This document shows, one piece after another, positions 22,720 to 33,758 of a stretch of 62,218 nt of DNA. The notes below the pieces were generated by a model, which was not told where the DNA came from, did not search any database, and saw nothing but the letters and a program-made list of their open reading frames with translations. The first letter of the stretch is position 1; each line of letters starts with the position of its first letter. The position numbers were made by a program, and so were the translations under genes. The DNA lies in NCBI RefSeq assembly GCF_963678635.1, contig NW_026971230.1, positions 1-62,218 of the forward strand, in the 5' to 3' direction. Origin of the DNA: Symsagittifera roscoffensis (lineage: Eukaryota > Xenacoelomorpha > Acoela > Convolutidae).

Positions 22720-23199
22720 AATTTGTCTTTGATGTTTAGGTGTACTACTTCTATAGTTTTGCAGTGAATTTTGATATTGTGTATTGTTTCTGTGCGGTGA
22801 TTGAGAAAAACTTCTTTGTCGATTTTGATCATTTGAATTTCTATTCTGAGAATTGTCACGTGATCGATTGTGATAGTTTTTTTAGTTTGATCTATTGGTT
22901 GATTAGTTTCGTGATCTGTTATTCTGATATTGTGTGTTTCTATTGCTTGAATAGTTTCTGTTTCTAATGTATGAGGAATTTCTAGAACGGTCGTTTGAAT
23001 AATATTTTTTTCAGGAGTTTGAGTCTGCACGAATTCTGTTATAGTTCGAGTAGTTACTTCTGTTTGAGTTTGAGCCTGAAAAGTTATTTCGATATTGATT
23101 GTTTTGACTGTTTGATAGACTATATCTATTTTGTGAAAAATTTCGTCAATTTCTTCGAACTGGAGATCTTCCGCAACAATTATATCTGAAGGGTGATTG

Positions 23200-25760
23200 T
23201 TGTATAGAGGTATTATAGTTATCAGGAAGTGGTTTTCCTGAACTATTGTTACTGTGAATGTTTTTGTTTGGTAAATTTTGGTCTTTTTTCATGTATAAGT
23301 AAAATGATTTGTTTGGTTCTCTTTGTTTTTCAGGTTGGTTCTGATTATCTTGCTGTTTTTGACTACATTCAGCAATGCTATGTCCAGATCTACGGCAATA
23401 ATCACACCATTTTTTGAATGATGGTTTGCCTTTAAAATTTGGGTTTTTCTCGTAGATATTTTTTATTTGAGTAATTTTTTCAGCTAATTCATTGTCAGAG
23501 TCATGAATATGATTTGTTTGTTAGGTAGTATTTTCGATGTTAATTACATATTGTAACTTCAATTTTTCTGTTTTTTTTCCAGTTTCAAAATGAATTCGGT
23601 TTGTTCTAGTTTTTCTACTAGCTTTCTGATGTCTATATCGGGTTCCTGAATTAAAGATGGATGTGACGCTCTTTTTTTCATCGCTACTTTCCGTAATTAT
23701 GGTTTTAGAGTCATTATTAAAACTTCTGTCAATTTTGTGTTCTTATAATCATGCGTTTTATTAGAATATGCTTTTTTACTAATAATTCGATTCTTACTGC
23801 AGGTTGTTTAATTTTTTCGTTTGGGATTCTACGAATTCATTGCATAAGACTCTTTGGTGTTGTTTGTTTCTTTCAGAGTCGAACATTTTTGAAAATTCTT
23901 GTGTGAATTTTTTCCAATCTGATTTAATATCTATAGGTAAAAATGACAACCATTTTTGGGCAGCCCCATCAAGTGCGGTTTGGATTAGAGCTGTGCATCT
24001 ATGTATCCAATTTTGATAAAGTAGTTTATTTACTGGTTCAGGTCCTTTATTTAAAATCAAATAGGCTGTGACTGCATTTGAATAATCTTCTACTGAGTAT
24101 TCAGGATATGTTCCAGCGAATACCTTAGTAGCTTTTTTGAAGATATAGAGGATTCACCCATAAGGTATGGATTCATAGTCTTTTGTAGTGATTCTGCGGC
24201 ATTTGTTATATGAGAAAAAATTTTACGTTGGGTTTTTGTTATTTCGTGTTATTGTAGATAACATGGTAAGGGGATTTCATTTTGCATTTGAGTTGGTTGG
24301 TAATTTTGTGTATTTACTGGGTTTTGTGATTGAAAGTTTTAATTGTATGACGTTGGGTTATGTCTTGTTTGTCGTGTTTGTTCGTTTCGTGTATATGGTT
24401 CAAAACATTTTGTTGATAGAAAAGTTCTGGTTGATCAATGTTCCAATTATTAATTTGCTGATTTGTGTTGAATCATTGTTGATTTTGATGATAGTATTCT
24501 TCATCTTCTGAGTAATGTGGTTGATTCCTAATATGGTGTTTGTTTGTCATGTTTTCGTTTTGTTGAAAAAATGGATAATTTTCGGTACGGTCTGGTGTAG
24601 CTCGTGGTTGATCATTAAAAAATTTTGATTGAGAAGATTGTTGTGGTACAATTTGATTTTTCGATTGTGATTGATTTTGACTGTTCAAAGTGGGGGGTTT
24701 TGTTGTTTTGAATTTTTGCAGAAAATTATAGTTTTGATCTGAGAAGTTATTTCTATTTGACGTCTTTTGCTTATTTGTTTGTCTTGATGTCGTTATTAGT
24801 CCATTTTTGAATATTTTGTAATAACGGAAGGTTTTACTGTGGATTGTATAAGTGTTTGCGGAAATGCTGCGTTTTTCTTTCTTGGAGTTCTAAGTGTAGG
24901 GTGAATAGGGGAAAAATTTTGTTGCGTTGTTGTTGGCATTGTTTCAAAAATTTCATCAATTACGAAATGTGATGGAGTTTGACTATCTTGTTGTGTAAAA
25001 ATTCTTGTTCCGTTTAAGTTTTCTCGATTAATGAATGTAGAATTTAAACTATTGTTTCCTGTTCTGTCAGTGAATAATCAATTGTAGTTTATAGGTGTTG
25101 CATCAATAGTAAGCGGAGTTATCCTAACATAATCTATATTGACAGAAACTGTGGTAATTGCTTGACTTGATATATCAGTTGGTATAATAATAAATGTTTA
25201 ATGAGACAATTCAGGGTCCCAAACATAATCTGTTTCATCTATCAGTATAGTTCCATCGTCTGAGTTTTGTGGTCAAAATGTTTTTCTTGCTAGTGATATA
25301 AAATCAATGTTATGGACAGAATAATCAATTATAAACCATGCTAGTATCTTTTGTAGATTGTTTTTAACATTTTGTGATATATCATTATTAAAGAGGTTTT
25401 CACGGATTGTATTTGAGAAAATACAATCCGTTGTAAAGGTTGAGAAAATACATATTTCTTGTCTTACAGCTGTATGTCGAGATTTTTGAGTTGATGAGTC
25501 ACCTTGTGTTTCTCTTAATTCTAGTATGAATTTATAGCTATATATGATTGAAAGTACATCGTTTGTGAATTTTGAATTTTCTCTTTGTGAATTTAGTGTT
25601 GTATATTTTTTGTATCTGTAAAAACTTTCAAGAATTCTATATCTATATCGTCTGTTTGTATTTGGTATTTTTTGTGATTTGGTTTTGGTGATGCAATGTC
25701 GATTGTAAATATACCATATATGATGTGATATTACAGATATCTTTGAGATAGTGGTCAAGG
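23200..25760 (-). pseudogene. gag of the giant retroelement
   Basis: A 161-codon frame at 25273-25758 (start MTTISKISVISHHIWYIY) precedes a Gln/Asn-rich linker (24473-24688, QNQSQSKNQIVPQQSSQS). Then comes a typical Gypsy capsid signature at 23794-24060: ALDGAAQKWLSFLPID followed by DWKKFTQEFSKMF. The nucleocapsid zinc knuckle CDYCRRSGHSIAEC (C-x2-C-x4-H-x4-C) is at 23365-23406. Length would be roughly 800 codons, long for this family. Frames are broken between these parts. Confidence 0.8.
23365..23406 (-). other. CCHC zinc knuckle of gag
   Basis: Fourteen codons encode CDYCRRSGHSIAEC with exact C-x2-C-x4-H-x4-C spacing, the RNA-binding nucleocapsid motif of retroviral-type gag proteins. Confidence 0.9.
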
Positions 25761-25799
25761 ATTTGTCATTATATTGTTAATTCAGGAAACTCTTGTTTA

Positions 25800-27090
25800 C
25801 ATGGGCTGTTTCCTTTTTCGAATAGATTTGCAATTACGTTGTAACAAAATTGTACTTGTCCTCGGGAGGGATCATTATGTGGTTTTATGAAAAATGGGAG
25901 TATCGAGTTATCGTCGAAATTTTCGTTGTACTCGATCATGTTTTATTTTGTGAAACTGATAGTGTGAAACATTCAATATGTCTTATTGGTTGGTTCCAAT
26001 TATATAGACGTATTGGTTCGTTAATGTATGACTGTTCTATTTTGCGGCTTCAGAGTGGGAAAAATATATTTGGTCGTCTATCGGGATATTTTTGTTTATT
26101 GAGTTTTTTGAACATTTAAGTTCCTGTATTGTGTTTGTTTCCGATTACTGCGTTTTGAAATTCGTCTTTTTAAAATTTGTTTTTGTTTTCTTATGATTGC
26201 CTTTTTTTCTGTTTGTCTTTTTGATTTGATATATCCTATTGTTTGCCTATGTGGTGTGATTACTAGGTCATATCTTTTGTTTTTAATTAAACAATTATGT
26301 AATACGATTGTTTGCTTGCTACCTAGATTATCTCTTGTCTTAAGGTTTAGGATGATGGGTGCAATATTTGAAGGTTAGAGGTTTTAATTTTCCTAAACTG
26401 TTAATCCTTACGGTTTTTGTGTGGTTATCTTAACTTGGCTATAAATTTTCCTGGTTGACGGGTTGGAGAGAGAGTATATCAGTTCGTGAGAATGATTTTT
26501 TCTCTCGTGAATAAGTTTTAACCTATGAAATTCCTACTAAATCTTACCTAGGGGTTGTGATTTCCCGATCAAGGGTTAGAGAATACTGAATCAACCCACA
26601 AGGTTCAGGTATAGTCAGAACACAAGTAGATCGTTAGATAACTGTTTTATGACTTACTAATTTGTTAAGAGTTTTAGCCTGGGTCATCTAAGAGGAGGGG
26701 CTCAAGTGAAGGATGAGTAACCGAAGTTCTTCACTGTTAAGCTTAATTTAAATGGTTAGTTTTTTTCAAAATTTCTTTTAGTCCAGGGTGGTTGATAAAT
26801 GTTGGGTAGTGAATCGACTTTTGAGTTCAGATTTTGAGGTCGTTAGACACTTTAAAAATGTGGGAAGGGTAGAACAAAATTGTTCTATTTGATCCGAGAA
26901 TATCTTTGATAACCAAGAAAAAAATAATTTACTTTTAGGTTTAATTTAAAATGAAAGATCCAAGGGGAACTTTGATGATCTGTTTATTAAAGAAAATTAG
27001 AGTATTCAAAATAAGGATAAGCCTTGATAATTTATAATTTAAAAGTTTGAGGTGAAGAAAATTTAGAAATTAATGAGATTATTTTCTTGA
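25800..27090. other. long untranslated leader of the retroelement
   Basis: No convincing frame on the element's coding strand. The sequence contains runs with frequent stops on both strands. Together with the duplicated part it makes a leader of nearly 3 kb before gag. Confidence 0.45.
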
Positions 27091-27091
27091 A

Positions 27092-27850
27092 TTTTTGCTG
27101 GTATGTTTTAGGTGATGAAGCTGGAGTTAGAAAAACCCGTTTATTTAAGAAGGTAACAACGTTTTTTGTACTAACTATTTTTTGTATTTTGTATTTAATA
27201 AATTATTTATAAGAAAATTTTTTGTTTTACTGCAGATTTTGGAAGGAGCGACTTGTGTTCTTTTTGTCAGTCGTTATTTTATAGATAGTAAGTTTAGCAC
27301 CAATAAGGTTGTTGAAGGATTGTTTCAAATTTCATGTCAGTAAGTGAAAGTTTAAATTTACTGCATAAAATTTTTTAAATACAAAGGTTTGTTCCGGTTT
27401 CCGTCGTACTATCATGTAGCAGAGTGGTCCGATTCCTGATTGTCTTTCTCGCCCCACGCTCTTAGTCTTCTTTCAATACCTGGTATTTCTGGAATTGTTT
27501 AAAAATTTGGCGTAAATTTATTGAGACGTAGAGACATTTCTATTAAATTATCTACTCCGTCTAACGTTTTTGCAATTTTGCAATTGTCTAATTCTAAAAT
27601 CTATTTCTTCTAAATCTAAGTTAGTTAAGGTCTTTTTAGAGACTTTTGGTCGCACCAGATGAGTTATTTTCAAGTCACTGTGCTCATAGAGTAATTTCAG
27701 ATATATTACACCGTCTGCTCGTCACGCTATCTTATTTTCGGCCGTATAGATTCGTGCAACTTCTTAGTCTAATACCGATCTTAATCTTACTCTTATATCT
27801 CTTAGTCTCATTAAATCTAGTGTATACCGGTTTATGCGAGTTAGTTGCCA
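27092..27850 (-). repeat. inner copy of leader + PBS + partial LTR
   Basis: This segment (TATGTTTTAGGTGATGAAGC at about 27105 onward) is a diverged copy of 27965-28735. It includes a PBS-like site (minus strand TGGTGCGACCAAAAGTCTC at about 27639-27657) and 191 bp of LTR (27660-27850), ending at TTAGTTGCCA. The remainder of the LTR is absent. Confidence 0.75.
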
Positions 27851-27964
27851 GATAGAGATAGAAAAACACAAGAGATAGTGTCTCTGACTCTTGAGCCAAT
27901 GGTTAAAGGGCCTATTTTTCTCTAACCTCATATGCGACTTAAGTAGGCGACTGTTTCATTATTT

Positions 27965-28549
27965 TTTTTGAAGCTTGTTGTTATGTTTTAGGTGATGAAG
28001 CTGGGATGAAGAAATGACTTATATAGATTATTAAAACTAACAATTATGCTTTATACTAACTAATTTTTGTATTTTTCCTTCAATAAAATTTTTCATTAAA
28101 ATGTCTTAAGTTACTGCAGATTTCGAAGGCGAGCGAATTGTGTTGTTTTTATTGGTCGTTATTGTACAATTAGTAAATTTAGCACCCTTAAGGTCATTGA
28201 AGGATTTCTTCACGATTAAGGTCATCAAATGAAAATTTAAATTTTCTGCTGAAAGAATTCTAAATACGTAGGTTTCTTCTGGTTTCCGTCGTACTATTAG
28301 AAAATCAATCGGTAGGTTTCTTCCTACTCGTAGATCGTGCTTTGTCCTTGGTCTTCTCGCAATACCTGGTATTTCTCATTTTGTTCGGAAAATTGGCGGA
28401 GATCTATAGAGTCGTAGAGACATTTCTAATAAATTGTCTATGTCATGTAACATTTTTGCATTTTTGCAATTGTCCAATTCTAAAATCTCTTTTTTATAAA
28501 TCTAAATTGGTTTTTTAAGGTCTTGTTTGAGACTTTTGGTCACACCAGA
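27965..28549 (-). repeat. outer copy of the leader with PBS
   Basis: Matches 27092-27657 with many substitutions. On the minus strand it starts with the PBS two bases after the LTR end. Shared landmarks include TGAAGCTGG, CTGCAGATTT and TTTAGCACC. Confidence 0.75.
28529..28547 (-). promoter_or_regulatory. primer binding site candidate
   Basis: Read on the minus strand, TGGTGTGACCAAAAGTCTC begins two bases after the LTR end. It starts with TGG, the complement of a tRNA CCA end. The second copy at about 27639-27657 differs at one base within the first ten. The primer tRNA is not identified. Confidence 0.6.
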
Positions 28550-28923
28550 TGAGTTAAGTCTTATAGGCTATACTCATAGAGTAATTTCAGATAGGGTACA
28601 CCGTCTGTTCGTCACCCTATCTTATTTTCGGCTGGAAAGATTCGTGCAATTTCTTTGTCGAAGACCAATCTTAATCTTACACTTATATCTCCTAGTCTCA
28701 GTAGATCTAGTGTAGATATAGCGAGTCAGTTTCTCGAAGGGAGAACAACTGTTTTCTAAGTTTTATTCAATTTGTTTTGGTGCTGAAACTACAAGTAGTT
28801 TTAGACTTACAAATAAGTAATAATGTTAGAGATGGAATATGATTGGTTAGTTATAAATATTTTTTAGTGATATTCCATCATAAGTTTAATTGGTCTATAA
28901 ATGCTAGTTTAGAACTGGTTCCA
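28550..28923 (-). repeat. 5' LTR of the giant retroelement
   Basis: Bounded TG...CA on the minus strand and alignable over its length with 9894-10262. It has lost perfect pairing of the internal hairpin. The divergence between the two LTRs is clearly visible by eye, so the insertion is not recent. Confidence 0.82.
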
Positions 28924-30671
28924 GTAAGCTCAAGGCTTTTTCAGTAAAAATTTCTTAGTGCTTTTGTCATTGTTGCAGGAATTTTCTGAACCAGTTGCGT
29001 AGCAACCGGCTGTCCTTATTCACTGTTTTAATTATCAGTTTTTGGGCATGAAAATTTTCAGATGCTTCTATGGTACAACTGAGCTCCTTTTGATCTCTTT
29101 GATTATTTTATTACTGAATTTCGATTCAAAATGAAAAACAAAAGTTTTCATACTGTCCTATCAACTTTGAGTTGGTTTTAAAAAAATTACAGTTGAAATC
29201 GTGACTTATAGATTTTGAGTCAAACATCTTATTTTAATGCGCATAATATATTTTGTGCATAACTGAAGTCATTTTAACCGATGTCAAATGATTGTAAACT
29301 CAGAGTAGTTTAGAACTTGATCACTTTCCCTGAAAAATTTCATTGCTTTTTGATTGTCAGTTTCATTGAATAGCCAGAGTCTTCCCAGACTTTTGTATTA
29401 TTTTTTCAACTTTTCTCTTATGAGGGTAAAAACGAAAATTCCGCTCATATTACACATATTCCCATTGTTCATTTTGCTTGTTCAGCAGACAATTTTTAAC
29501 AAATATGACATTAGTCAATTTTTATGCGAGCCATAGCTTTTTTTGGTATTTGTAGAAAGAAATTACTATATGAAGTAATAAAGAATTTCCGAGAGACGGA
29601 CAGGAAAATAATCACAGGAAAGGTTTGGCAGCCAGGTCTACACTGCGTAAAATAAAAATTTTAAGATAATTGCCATGAAATTCAAACACTGACCATTATA
29701 ATTTTTTTCTAAGAAAAATTTGATGAATAAGGCGTGGAAATAATTAGAGAACAAGCCAAAAAAATTTTTAAGGCTCTAGAAGACGTATAAAGGCAAAAAA
29801 TTGCTTGCAGAGCAAGAACACCTTTTTAGGTGTTAAAATAAAGAAAATTTTATTAATGAAAAAGGTTTAAGAGTACTTTATATTAGGTACGTGCGTTCAA
29901 ATTAATTTATCAGTTAACAACTATTATTTCATCATTCACCAGCTTTCCTGTTTTGAAAAAAAATGCCCAAAATTTTTACACGCTGGGAGATAGCGATTCT
30001 CTTGTTATACATGGAGCTCAAGCATATGGCCGAACGGCTAGGAAATTGAATAATATTATGTCGTATGTTTGCAGGTATGCGTTTGTTTTAGTAGCTAAAC
30101 TGGTGATATGTTACAATAGGTGGTAATTTTGAGTATAATGCATGTTTTAAATTTCAGAACTATAATGCATAATATAGTCATTTCATTTTCAATCAAATGT
30201 GCTACTCTTAAGATAGTGTTGTAAATACATTACTCTGCCAAATGAAATGCTATTCAAAGATGCAAGTTTTGCACTTTTTTGCCAGAAAATTTGGCTTTCC
30301 AAGCAAATTATAATTAATGTGAGAAGTATAACAAAAAACGATCCAGCTATTGAAATTGAACCTTCCGCCTATTGTAATATATCGCCGCTAAACTATATTC
30401 AAGAGCTCAGTTAGAAGAAGTTATAATACCCATTGACAAAGAACATCTTTTTTTAAGGACCACTGCCGAAATCAACTTTTTGTGTGGCAACATTTTAGTT
30501 TTTTTTTCAATCGCTGGTGTTATCGCTACTTGTTGATTTACAGGTAACTTTTTCGTCGCATTGTTTTTTTTCTAAATTAATTTCTCACTTAGTACGCGAT
30601 GTAAATTTATTTCTAAAGAAGACTAGGTTGAGTGACGTCATTAAGAAAATTTTAGATTTGGAAGTTTGGGA
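28924..30671. other. AT-rich spacer
   Basis: No gene, RNA or clear repeat recognised. Short ORFs here have no supporting features. Confidence 0.35.
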
Positions 30672-30679
30672 AAATTGAC

Positions 30680-31118
30680 GGGTCATATGCACTAAACAGC
30701 CCAATTTCATTATTTCTACATCTCTTGAACTGAAATTATTGAGGATGAATTTGATTGGCTAATTAGCCAATCAAGTTCCATCGACCTTTTCTGCCATTTC
30801 AATTGAAATTTCAAGCAGATAAAATTATTAGCCGAAATGATAAAGAGAATTAAATTTTGTTTTATCAACCCATTTTTTTGAATCTTGCTTGTCTGGGCAA
30901 GATTTCACAAGTGACTCAAAATTAATTTGATAATTTAACTCAAAGTTCCACCTTTTCGGCAATTTCTGCTAATAATTTTATCTGCTAGAAAATTGATCGG
31001 AATGCCTGACCGTGTAACTTGAATTTGATTGGCTAAAATTACTCTATCAAATTTGATCGCATAATTTCCAGCCACGATGTAGAAAAATTGATTTTGGGCC
31101 CTTTAGTGCATAAGACCC
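30680..31118. mobile_element. MITE with perfect 8-bp target duplication (hAT-like)
   Basis: A 439-bp element begins GGGTCATATGCACTAAA and ends with the imperfect complement TTTAGTGCATAAGACCC. The inverted repeat extends about 43 bp on each side, to TTCTACATC. It is flanked on both sides by AAATTGAC (30672-30679 and 31119-31126), an exact 8-bp duplication. Eight-base duplications are typical of the hAT superfamily. It is non-coding. Internally, GATTGGCTAATTAGCCAATC makes a further palindrome near 30755. Confidence 0.85.
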
Positions 31119-31149
31119 AAATTGACAATTTGGAACTCTCTTGATAACA

Positions 31150-31900
31150 TACCCAGTGGTTCGATCTTCAAAAATCTTGCCAAGTTCATGACTATTTTTG
31201 GATTATCCATGTAACAAGGCTATCCTGGCAAAATCTTGCAAGATCTGGATAAGTCAGCCTTGTTACTTTTCAAGATCTCGGCAACACATCCATGCCCGGT
31301 TTTTGCTCGCAAAAAAGTAGTTAATCAAAATCTGGTTATCAAAATCTTTGCAAGAGTGGTATACACTCTAGCATGGATCATGAAAACCTTGAAAGATCAT
31401 AGCAAATGTTGTGAAGATATCCATGAAACTAGAATTAAGGATGAAAACTCAGAAAGTTTTGCAAATTATTTTAAGAAAATAATTTCACAAATTGTTCATG
31501 TTTTTGCATTTTTTAAGAATTTGTTTTCGACTCTTATCGAATCTGATTTGTAAAATTTCAAACTAGAGCTTATAAGAAAAAAAATCTATTGATAAAGAAA
31601 GGACAACAACTTTGCTATCATTTCTAACGATTAATGTTTTGACTATAACCAAGGTCTTACAAAATATGCTCAGATATTAGCTTTTGTTTTTATTATGATT
31701 TTTTGTCATTTGTTTTTTCAAAAATTTGACACGTTTTCAATATCAAAATTTCAGCCCTTTCGAATTCTTTTTGTTTTCTCGCACTCAGGCAAGTCATAGT
31801 GACACTTTTGAAAACTAGTTGGCGAAGATGGGCTATTTTGTTAGATCTTGTAAGATTATTGCAGAATGGACATATCGTGTAAGATTTTGTATGTTAGGGG
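31150..31900. repeat. segment rich in CAAGATCTTG-like palindromes
   Basis: The words CTTGCAAGATCT, CAAGATCT, GATCTTGTAAGA and ATCTTTGCAAGA recur through this stretch. A similar stretch lies at 49740-49880 (GCAAGATCTTG, GGCCAAGATCTTACC). The order of units is irregular. No coding capacity is supported. Confidence 0.45.
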
Positions 31901-32138
31901 CTAACAGAATATAAACCTTGGCTAAAAGGTTGCCTTATGCTGAAGAATAAGGTTCGTAACATTTCTGTTAATCAGAAAAAGTACCAACTTTATGAGGCAA
32001 ATATCAAGTACACAAACAACACATCATTTCCTAAATTTCAAATAAAAAATTTTTTTTTATAGGATTCACTCTGCTTTGATATAGTTTTTTCAGGGAAAAT
32101 GAAAAACATGCTTACGGCAAAAATTGGTTTTCGCGCAG

Positions 32139-32256
32139 ATGCAGAAGATGATGAGTGAGAGAGCAGCGGAAGCTATGAAACCTGCGAGAAGTATCGGGAA
32201 CAGATGGACCGACCAGGTCTCAAAACTAAAACGTTTACAAACTCATCGGAAAAACT
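32139..32256 (+). CDS. possible short coding exon
   Basis: After an acceptor-like TTGGTTTTCGCGCAG the plus strand reads MQKMMSERAAEAMKPARS and continues for about 20 more codons to a stop. The stretch is more GC-rich than its surroundings. There is no upstream exon, homology or poly(A) signal to support it, and a chance ORF is quite possible. Confidence 0.2.
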
Positions 32257-32814
32257 AACTATTAGTTTCCAAGTTAATCAAGGCGCACATAGTTTTATGT
32301 AAGCTTGTTTTTCTGAATTGAAAAACTCCATGAGCCGTTTCAAACATTTCATATGAGGTTTTTAATGTAAAATATTCTCTTAACTACAGTTATTATGTTC
32401 CAAAAAGTTGTGTTTAGGAGTAATGAACGTAATAAAAACTCGCATATAGGTCTTGGTGATTTTTTGTCGTTCTTTTTTTCTGGAAAAAAAGTCTTGAAAT
32501 TCTCTGATAACTACAGATTTAAAATCATTGATATTATTGCATTTATGAATGTACTATGCAGTTTTTGAGTTCAATTGAAACTCATCTACGGAAAGTTACG
32601 TAAATGGTACTTTCCAAATGGCGCAAAAAAATGTAAACTATTTCTAGTTTCGAAAGTGGAATTGAATTTTTAGAGTTCCAGCGTAACAATAACTTTAGCT
32701 ATTGATCAAGTTTTCTCAACTTACGTTCATTACTGTTTTCCATCTCTTAGTTGGCTATATTTTACTTTTAAGCTTTAAAGACGATCTTAGCTCCATGGAT
32801 TACGTGAAAACCAA

Positions 32815-32995
32815 CCAGACTGCTTGTGTATGAGGGCTGAGCCCATAATATTCTGAGTGCCATTTAACTGGTCTCGAATAGTTTCACTGGTTGGTACCCG
32901 CACTCAAGAAAATTTTTTTCACAAATTGGTCTGTATAAAAAAACAGCCCAAATATAATTTTCTCTCTTTCTTCTCGGAAAAATCATAAAAGCTTC
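32815..32995 (-). mobile_element. deleted Helentron-like element, second subfamily
   Basis: The stretch CTGGTCTCGAATAGTTT matches the element at 59222-59572 (CTGGTCTCAAATAGTTT). Close to the left end a GGGCTGAGCCC hairpin-like sequence is kept, and the right end retains TTCTTCTCGGAAAAATC, a weak form of TTCTTCGAAAGTCGGGAC. The middle is deleted. Confidence 0.45.
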
Positions 32996-33099
32996 AAGCT
33001 TCTGTTTTGTGTTTTTTTTTCAAGTATAACTTGAAAAAATGTTTCCAAACCAAACAGGTATCTAAAGTCCGTCACAAAGTGCGTTGTTTATCACCTGCA

Positions 33100-33290
33100 G
33101 TTGTGTTGTTGTTGACATTGGGAAGATTGACAGCACCAAGTACAGTCATCGTCGTCATAACAGTGACCCCCATTTCCCGATGCAAGTTTCAAACAAAGGG
33201 CAACACAGACCAAGCAAACCTCTTGAAGCAAATAGTTGCCCATTTTTCTACACTCGCAATTGCTTGTTTGGTGGAGCAAAAAATCTCTAT
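33100..33290 (-). CDS. possible exon of a Cys-rich secreted protein
   Basis: The minus strand has an open frame with many cysteines: SNCECRKMGNYLLQ, then EVCLVCVALCLKLASG, then GHCYDDDDCTWCCQSSQC and QQQHNC. It ends at a good donor (CTGCAG|GTGATA), and upstream there is a pyrimidine-containing acceptor (TTTTTACTGTTTATAATAG). C-x4-D-C-x2-CC spacing recalls small disulfide-rich extracellular modules. Two other frames are also open here on the plus strand, which weakens the case. No neighbouring exon was identified and I do not assign a family. Confidence 0.33.
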
Positions 33291-33758
33291 TATAAACAGT
33301 AAAAACCAATCGCAGGACGTATGGTAAATTACACAGATCATATAACAAAAATTGACGTTTTATCTGTATATTTTTCGTTACGTAGTATACTATTTAAAAT
33401 GAGTGCTACGCTGGTTTTCTAGATAATCATATAATTTAACTATATAAAAATCTATGACGTTTTAATGTATTTTTCTTTCTATCGTCTGAAAAAAGATGCT
33501 AGCCATTTTTCTCTTTTTGATATCATTTGCTTTTATGCATGATTCAAATATCTTTCCAGGAGCTTACGATGAAAAACTCATGAAGAGCGTATACGCAATT
33601 CTTATTTATTGAAAATTCGAATAATGAAACCAGGGCGCGTTGCATTTTGACACCAGCGTTTTGCACAAAATAACTGTCTTTTCCCTTTAAAACCAATTGT
33701 ACTTCAAACACATGGTTTATTTAGTGGAGCAAAAAACATAATAAAAAGTTACAGCACC

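Larger units (their letters stand above)
9894..28923 (-). mobile_element. giant Ty3/Gypsy-type env-bearing LTR retroelement, decayed
   Basis: About 19.0 kb between two similar LTRs (9894-10262 and 28550-28923). In minus-strand order it holds 5' LTR, PBS, a duplicated leader, gag (25.8-23.2 kb) with a CCHC zinc knuckle, protease (DSGA), RT (LDD), RNase H (TDHKP), integrase (D, D, E), an envelope-like region (about 15.9-14.1 kb), further ORFs (13.5-10.3 kb) and the 3' LTR. Gag-pol order with integrase after RNase H marks it as Ty3/Gypsy rather than Copia. Usual Gypsy/errantivirus elements are about 5-10 kb, so this is unusually long. Many stops and frameshifts show it is inactive. Flanks (AGGGA left, GTAAG right) do not form a target duplication, suggesting rearrangement or old age. 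Confidence 0.88.

Noticed and set aside
22396-23030. ORFs crossing the N run
   Set aside because: They are open only because N codons are not stops. The retroelement coding strand there is pol/gag.
9894-28923. Idea that the whole interval is two unrelated elements joined by chance
   Set aside because: The LTRs match over their length, the PBS lies at the correct position, and all domains are in one orientation and standard order. Insertions within it remain possible.
30680-31118. Possible CRISPR-like or phage attachment interpretation of short palindromes
   Set aside because: The organism is eukaryotic, and the long inverted repeats with a target duplication explain the structure as a transposon.
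31236-31553. A 105-codon plus-strand ORF
   Set aside because: It lies over the AAGATCTTG-rich repeat segment and contains no recognisable motif or splice support.
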